Assembly (NCBI GenBank): GCA_040905285.1
Contig: JBBDRV010000120.1
Coordinates: 1-6,757, forward strand
DNA length: 6,757 nt
Direction: 5' to 3'
DNA from: JBBDRV01 sp040905285
Lineage (GTDB): Bacteria > Bacteroidota > Rhodothermia > Balneolales > Balneolaceae
Shown here one piece after another: positions 1-3,861 of this stretch. The position numbers and the translations under genes are program-made. Below the pieces are notes generated by a model. The model made no database searches. It saw only the letters and a program-made list of their open reading frames with translations, and was not told the DNA's origin. Numbering within the stretch: position 1 is the stretch's first letter; every line of letters starts with the position of its first letter.

Positions 1-51
1 AAGTGTAAAGAAAAGCAGGACCGGAAGTAGTAAACTACATAATTGCTTCAT
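1..51 (-). CDS. 5' end of an exported protein (signal peptide only), truncated by window edge
   Basis: An ATG at 51-49 opens a minus-strand frame that stays open to position 1 and reads MKQLCSLLLPVLLFFTL. A lysine at residue 2 followed by a leucine/phenylalanine-rich stretch is what the start of a Sec signal peptide, or less likely an N-terminal membrane anchor, looks like. It begins 87 bp downstream of the mnmA stop on the same strand, so it could be read from the mnmA transcript or from its own promoter. No Shine-Dalgarno sequence is visible, as with the other genes here. The mature protein lies off the left edge, so no function can be given. Cys5 sits too early and lacks a lipobox context, so it is not evidence for a lipoprotein. 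With only 17 codons visible, a chance hydrophobic frame cannot be excluded. Confidence 0.5.
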   Translation of the reverse strand, partial: MKQLCSLLLPVLLFFTL

Positions 52-83
52 TGACTGATGTCTGAAAGTTTCCGAGAATTTAG

Positions 84-102
84 GTGCTACGGTGTAACGC
101 AC
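84..102. other. Small imperfect hairpin in the spacer downstream of mnmA
   Basis: GTGC (84-87) and TAC (88-90) pair with GTA (94-96) and GCAC (99-102) around a 3-base loop, with a 2-base AC bulge. It lies between the mnmA stop and the start of the exported-protein gene. There is no T-run on either side in either direction, so it does not qualify as a standard intrinsic terminator. It may be chance. Confidence 0.2.
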
Positions 103-138
103 AGGGAGGGGATAAGTTTCACGCTGACACCCGGCGGG

Positions 139-1272
139 TCACTGTACCTCAGTCAGGCTCTCCTGCTCCACATTCACCTTGTGTATCCATCCGCCGGCAA
201 CCACATCCTCTCCTTCATAGCAGACGACGGCCTGGCCGGGGGTGATTGCTTCACGGCCTGCCGGAAAATGCACCTCGACCGCTTCATCGCTGATTTGTCT
301 GAGGGTACCGATCGCACCATCATCATTATAACGTATCTTGCCCGTTATCTCCATTTCCCCCCGGGGTACACGGGCGTATTTCACCATGTTCAGCTCCCGG
401 GCCCTGCAGGTTGTACTGATCAAATCCGTTTTATCACCAATCGTTATCACGTTATTCCGGGCATCGATATCGGTAACATAGACCGGCCTCCCCATCGGCA
501 GATCGAGGCCCCGCCGCTGTCCGACGGTATAGAACGGATATCCCTTGTGACTGCCCACCACGTTGCCATCCTGATCTACGAATTTACCTCCGCTGACCTT
601 TTCGTCAAGCCCGTCAACCTGTTCGGAGAGAAAACGGTGGTAGTTGTTGTCCGGAATAAAGCATATTTCGTAGGAATCTGGTTTATTGGCTACATTCAGA
701 AGCCCGTAATCTTCAGCAAACCGGCGAATTTCCTTCTTTCTGTAGCTGCCGAGCGGAAAAATGGTCCGTGCAAGATGTCGCTGCTGTACCCCCCAGAGTG
801 CATAGGACTGATCCTTGTTATGATCTTTGCCTTTTGAAATGACATATCTGTCCGCCTCCCGGCGAACGTTTGCATAATGGCCGGTGGCAATAAACTCGCA
901 GCCGAGGTCATCAGCACGGCGCAGCAATGCAGCCCACTTTATATGGGTATTGCACAGGACACAGGGGTTTGGCGTCCTGCCGCTGGTATAATCTTCAATA
1001 AACCTGTCAATGACCCAGTTTCCGAACTCATCCCGTATATCCACAATAAAATGTCTGAAACCGTGACGTACCGCTATCTGACGCGCATCATTCATGGACT
1101 CTACCGTACAGCAGCCGGTTTCCTTGCCCGAATTGCCTCCGCTGCGGTGGTAATCCCACGTTTTCATCGTAATTCCTATCACTTCATATCCCTGTTCCCT
1201 GAGCATAACTGCGGAAACTGAAGAATCAACTCCCCCGCTCATGGCGACAAGAACACGGCCTTTCTTGCTCAT
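139..1272 (-). CDS. mnmA: tRNA-specific 2-thiouridylase MnmA
   Basis: This is a complete 377-residue protein, close to the family norm of about 360-380. MnmA adenylates the C2 carbonyl of uridine 34 in the tRNAs for Lys, Glu and Gln, then inserts sulfur delivered by a persulfide relay, giving the 2-thio part of mnm5s2U. It is cytoplasmic. The N-terminal PP-loop ATP motif SGGVDSSV is at residues 12-19. The catalytic cysteine pair is visible as Cys104 in NPCVLCN and Cys204 in SYEICFI, matching Cys102 and Cys199 of E. coli. GHYA (131-134) and the central-domain motif YPFYTVGQRRGL (about 245-256) are also typical. A Cys-Cys pair at 54-55 follows a short Gly/Ser-rich insert. The ATG at 1272 fits the family N-terminus, a few residues before the first beta strand; no Shine-Dalgarno site or promoter is clear in the 118-bp upstream spacer. 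Neighbours are unrelated, so it appears to be a stand-alone housekeeping gene. Confidence 0.97.
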   Translation of the reverse strand: MSKKGRVLVAMSGGVDSSVSAVMLREQGYEVIGITMKTWDYHRSGGNSGKETGCCTVESMNDARQIAVRHGFRHFIVDIRDEFGNWVIDRFIEDYTSGRTPNPCVLCNTHIKWAALLRRADDLGCEFIATGHYANVRREADRYVISKGKDHNKDQSYALWGVQQRHLARTIFPLGSYRKKEIRRFAEDYGLLNVANKPDSYEICFIPDNNYHRFLSEQVDGLDEKVSGGKFVDQDGNVVGSHKGYPFYTVGQRRGLDLPMGRPVYVTDIDARNNVITIGDKTDLISTTCRARELNMVKYARVPRGEMEITGKIRYNDDGAIGTLRQISDEAVEVHFPAGREAITPGQAVVCYEGEDVVAGGWIHKVNVEQESLTEVQ

Positions 1273-1390
1273 ATAGGTAGATTGGTTTTGAATCCTGCAA
1301 GATACAGGTTTTTTGGTGCAATTGGTATGATCCGGCTAACGCTTTTATACCCGGAAAAATTTCATCCGCGGGATACCGGCTCCTGACAAC
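1273..1390. other. Intergenic spacer between the HNH gene and mnmA
   Basis: This 118-bp stretch separates two genes transcribed in the same (minus) direction. I see no SD-like sequence before mnmA and no convincing promoter; a TATAAA-like hexamer in the minus strand has no matching -35. Short inverted repeats occur, for example CCTG/CAGG at 1284-1298 followed by six T on the plus strand, but the stem is only 4 bp and no plus-strand gene ends there. No small ORF of note is seen. Confidence 0.5.
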
Positions 1391-1897
1391 CTACATATAC
1401 AGATAAGGCTTCCAGTCCTCTTGTACACCGCCCAGTATATCACGGAAGAACGTTATATGGATGGGACGATAAGGCTTGCGCTTCAAAGGCATTTTTGCTT
1501 CTTCAGGTGTGCTGTTGCCTTTTTTCACATTGCACTTGTTACAGGCCGTAACCAGATTTTCCCAGCTGTCACGCCCGCCGCGGCTGCGCGGAACCACATG
1601 GTCGAGGGTCAAATCCGAGCCGCCGCCGCAATACTGGCATTCATGGCGGTCTCTTTTCATAATGTTCCTTCTCGACAGGACAATGCGGGCGTACGGAAGA
1701 TTTATGTATCTCCTGAGCCTGATTACAGAAGGATAGATATAGTGCTCTTCCACAGTCCGGATCTTTCTGACCGGATCGTCATGAAGCAATTCCGCCTTCT
1801 CCAGGAAAAGAAGTTTCATGGAGCGCTGTACAGAACAGACACTTAACGGCTGAAAATCCTGATTTAGCACTAAGACATTGCTGTCCATAGATGGCAT
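1391..1897 (-). CDS. Solitary HNH endonuclease family protein (Cys4 zinc type)
   Basis: This complete 168-residue protein has a C-terminal HNH domain. The domain shows a CQYC zinc knuckle (Cys87, Cys90), the LDHVVPRSRGG core with Asp99-His100, a WENL segment with Asn114, and a second knuckle CNKC (Cys119, Cys122). This is the beta-beta-alpha metal fold of HNH nucleases with four structural cysteines, and the metal-binding His and Asn are intact. The N-terminal 80 residues carry NVLVLNQDFQPLSV and PSVIRLRRY, which I recognise as the conserved front half of a widespread single-gene HNH family of unknown role. No methylase, specificity subunit, toxin partner or phage gene adjoins it, so restriction or inter-bacterial killing is not supported. 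The first ATG is at 1897; a second ATG three codons later (1888) is also possible because NVLVLN begins just after it, and no SD site decides between them. A sigma70-like promoter lies upstream. Exact substrate is unknown. Confidence 0.88.
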   Translation of the reverse strand: MPSMDSNVLVLNQDFQPLSVCSVQRSMKLLFLEKAELLHDDPVRKIRTVEEHYIYPSVIRLRRYINLPYARIVLSRRNIMKRDRHECQYCGGGSDLTLDHVVPRSRGGRDSWENLVTACNKCNVKKGNSTPEEAKMPLKRKPYRPIHITFFRDILGGVQEDWKPYLYM

Positions 1898-1948
1898 TGT
1901 TTAACAGTACAACTTGAATAAGAGCGCATATGAGATTTAACAGCACCT

Positions 1949-1977
1949 ATTATGATTTATTTTACTCAAAATATCAA
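1949..1977 (-). promoter_or_regulatory. Putative sigma70-type promoter for the HNH gene
   Basis: Read on the minus strand, TTGATA (1977-1972, 5 of 6 to TTGACA) is followed after exactly 17 bp by CATAAT (1954-1949, 5 of 6 to TATAAT). A start near 1942 would give an untranslated leader of about 45 bases before the HNH ATG at 1897. Spacing and placement are good, but the region is AT-rich, and if the host is a Bacteroidota its main sigma factor prefers a different consensus (TAnnTTTG at -7), of which I find no exact copy here. Confidence 0.4.
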
Positions 1978-1990
1978 CCCGCATGCAAAG

Positions 1991-2020
1991 ATTTCAACAT
2001 TCAATTTCACAATATTCAAA
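1991..2020. repeat. Cluster of TTCAA-type motifs in the divergent promoter region
   Basis: TTCAA occurs at 1993-1997, 2000-2004 and 2015-2019, with a degenerate TTCACAA at 2006-2012, so four related units follow one another at 6-9 bp spacing. The reverse form TTGAA appears at 1914-1918 and 2046-2050 in the same spacer. The array lies between the divergent HNH gene and the anti-sigma-type ATPase gene, just upstream of the HNH promoter call. It might be an operator, but low sequence complexity could produce it by chance. Confidence 0.25.
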
Positions 2021-2069
2021 AAGCTACTATTTTGGGTTTTACAGATTGAATGTGCCAGACCCATAAACA

Positions 2070-2474
2070 ATGGCCTTATCTTATACATTGTCATTGATCT
2101 CGGAATTTACTGAAGTTGAGAAAGTGCCCGACTTCGTTGAAAGGATCAGCCGGGATTCCGGCATGAACAATGATCTGAAAGGGCGGGTTATGCTTTCATT
2201 AAGCGAAGCTGTAACCAACGCAATCGTTCACGGAAATCAGGAGAATGCTGAAAAAAAAGTTGATGTCACAGTTCAGATCGGAAAACCTTCTGTTATTATA
2301 TACGTCCGGGACGAAGGCAACGGGTTTGAACCCGGGGATATTCCGGACCCTATAAAAGAGGAGAACCTGCTCTCTACCGGCGGGCGGGGCCTGTTCCTGA
2401 TAGAAAAGTACTGCGACGAGGTTGAGTATCAGGACGGCGGCAGCTTGGTCGTCATGAAATTTCACAGGTCATGA
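2070..2474 (+). CDS. Anti-sigma regulatory factor-type ATP-binding protein (RsbW/SpoIIAB-like GHKL kinase)
   Basis: This complete 134-residue protein is a stand-alone HATPase domain, the usual size for SpoIIAB/RsbW relatives. The N box is SLSEAVTNAIVHGN (residues 43-56), with Glu46 as the likely catalytic base and Asn50 as the Mg ligand. The G1 box is DEGNGF (81-86), and the G2 box is STGGRGLFLI (102-111), both intact. Known family members bind a sigma factor or other target and phosphorylate a serine or threonine on an STAS anti-anti-sigma partner; they act in the cytoplasm as partner-switching modules. No sigma factor, STAS protein or PP2C phosphatase is in this window, so the partner must lie elsewhere or the protein does something else. 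It starts at the ATG at 2070 without an SD site and is divergent from the HNH gene; no convincing promoter of its own was found. It contains an A8 run at 2251-2258. Its 3' end converges on the TolC-family gene. Confidence 0.88.
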   Translation: MALSYTLSLISEFTEVEKVPDFVERISRDSGMNNDLKGRVMLSLSEAVTNAIVHGNQENAEKKVDVTVQIGKPSVIIYVRDEGNGFEPGDIPDPIKEENLLSTGGRGLFLIEKYCDEVEYQDGGSLVVMKFHRS

Positions 2475-2493
2475 ACCGGACCTTCCTGCATTT

Positions 2494-3861
2494 CTACATT
2501 GCGATATGACGCAAATCACCGGTCAGCCGGAGCAGCTCGGTCTCAGCCACCTTCGCATCATACTTCGCTTCGATCAACCTGCTCTCTGCTGATAAATAAG
2601 CACGTTGCGCCTCCCGGAATTCCAGCGCACTGATCGTTCCCAGACGAAATCTTTCCAGGGCAATGTCCAGGGTCTCTTCCGCAAATTCCATGTTGTTTTC
2701 CTCGAGTTCAACCAGCTCGAGGCTGTTTTCATATGTACGGAACGCACTGAGGAAATTTGCATCCACCCGCTGCTTCTCCTCTTCGAAGAGAAGGTCCCTG
2801 TTCTTCAGGTTTATCTTTGCATTCTGAATTCTTCTGGATGTATTGAAACCGTCGAACAGATTGATCCGCGCGGTAATTCCTATGTTGAATCCTGCCGCCT
2901 CATTATACCTGAGAAACCCTCCGCCCCCATCGGTGCGGTTGAAGCTGTATCCACTGTTGAGCTCAATTTCCGGAAACCGTTCACTGCGGATTTCCCTGAC
3001 GTCCAGCCGGGCTATTCTGTGTTCAGTTCGTGCCAGCTGCAGGGAGGCATTGCCGGAGGCCATTCTGCTGTGCAGTTCATTATATGTCAGATTTCTGTTC
3101 AATTCAATGTCGGAAGCCACTTCATAATCCTGATCCGGCTGCAGGGCAATCAATTCGTTCAGTATGATTTTTGCCTCTACAAGCCGGTTCCGCTCTCTCA
3201 GCACAGCTGCCCGGTCCGCATTCAAATCCGTACGGGCCTGGAGCAGTTCGTATTCCGATCCCGACCCGAGATCCAGTTTCGTTTCGGCAATTTCAATTCT
3301 CTGGCGGGTCACGTCCACCGAGTTAGACAGAACATTCAGTTGTTCATTGATACGGATGATATTTACGTATGCGGATATAATCTGCTCAAGGGTGGTTTCA
3401 AGCCGGAACCGCAGTTCATCCATTCCCAGCCTCTCCTGCTCACCCAGTCTTTCATGGTTGATGAACATCTGCATACCGTCAAACAGGGTCCAGTCCAGGG
3501 CGATTCCGGCAGACGTATTCGCAGAACGGGCCCCCTGAGTCTCACCCCCGGAGATATCCGTCTCAAACCGGCTGTTTTCCACCTGCTCGCTTCTGGAGCC
3601 TGTACCTGCGACCGATGGTAGAAAACCCGCATTTCCCAGAGTCCGGTTATTCGATGCGATCTCTGCCGTATTGCGAAAGATCTGTATACCGTAGTTGTTT
3701 TCCAGGCCGATCCGGATCGCTTCATCGAGAGTCAGCATTTCTCCGTCTCCGGCACGCTGTAAATCACGATACCCCGCATCTCCCCGGTTCTCCCGGGCTG
3801 CACTGTCAGTCACTCCCGCCTGAAGCAAAAACAGGACTGTAAGAGTCAGAAGGCGTTTCAT
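2494..3861 (-). CDS. TolC-family outer membrane efflux channel protein
   Basis: This complete 455-residue protein is the outer-membrane duct of a tripartite efflux pump. A signal peptide is evident (MKRLLTLTVLFLLQAG, probable cleavage after the Ala-Ala near residue 22), with no lipobox cysteine, so unlike many NodT/CusC relatives it is probably not lipidated. The internal duplication typical of TolC is visible: WTLFDGMQMFINHERL (124-139) matches INLFDGFNTSRRIQNA (333-348), and LDLGSGSEYELLQARTDL (196-213) matches FRLGTISALEFREAQRAYL (405-423). Long amphipathic helices lie between these, giving the periplasmic tunnel. The ATG overlaps the RND pump's TGA (ATGA at 3861-3858), so translation is probably coupled and both proteins are likely to work in the same pump. 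The gene ends 19 bp from the convergent anti-sigma-type gene. Substrates cannot be told from sequence. Confidence 0.94.
   Translation of the reverse strand: MKRLLTLTVLFLLQAGVTDSAARENRGDAGYRDLQRAGDGEMLTLDEAIRIGLENNYGIQIFRNTAEIASNNRTLGNAGFLPSVAGTGSRSEQVENSRFETDISGGETQGARSANTSAGIALDWTLFDGMQMFINHERLGEQERLGMDELRFRLETTLEQIISAYVNIIRINEQLNVLSNSVDVTRQRIEIAETKLDLGSGSEYELLQARTDLNADRAAVLRERNRLVEAKIILNELIALQPDQDYEVASDIELNRNLTYNELHSRMASGNASLQLARTEHRIARLDVREIRSERFPEIELNSGYSFNRTDGGGGFLRYNEAAGFNIGITARINLFDGFNTSRRIQNAKINLKNRDLLFEEEKQRVDANFLSAFRTYENSLELVELEENNMEFAEETLDIALERFRLGTISALEFREAQRAYLSAESRLIEAKYDAKVAETELLRLTGDLRHIAM

Noticed and set aside
125..141. Hairpin across the mnmA stop codon (CCC/GGG around GCC with flanking TGA/TCA)
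   Set aside because: The stem core is about 4 bp with a bulge and there is no T-run after it on the minus strand, so a terminator call is not justified.
58..837. Long plus-strand open frame (259 codons) opposite mnmA
   Set aside because: It lies entirely antisense to the highly conserved mnmA and over its 3' flank. The translation is rich in His, Ile and Pro with no recognisable domain, as expected of a shadow frame in DNA of about 50% G+C.
1284..1304. Intrinsic terminator on the plus strand (CCTG/CAGG followed by T6)
   Set aside because: The stem is only 4 bp and no plus-strand gene precedes it; on the minus strand it would sit directly before mnmA without the T-run on the correct side.
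1391..1897. HNH protein as a restriction enzyme, group II/homing nuclease or toxin
   Set aside because: No methyltransferase, intron or intein structure, delivery domain or immunity gene is present, and the N-terminal half fits a stand-alone chromosomal HNH family.
2466..2483. Possible bidirectional terminator between the convergent kinase and TolC-family genes
   Set aside because: AGGTC (2466-2470) can pair with GACCT (2479-2483) around an 8-base loop, but the stem is only 5 bp, it overlaps the kinase stop codon, and no T-run follows on either strand.
2605..3621. Long plus-strand open frame (338 codons) opposite the TolC-family gene
   Set aside because: It is fully antisense to a well-supported channel gene that has a signal peptide and internal duplication. 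The translated product shows no domain, and its codon pattern mirrors the real gene.
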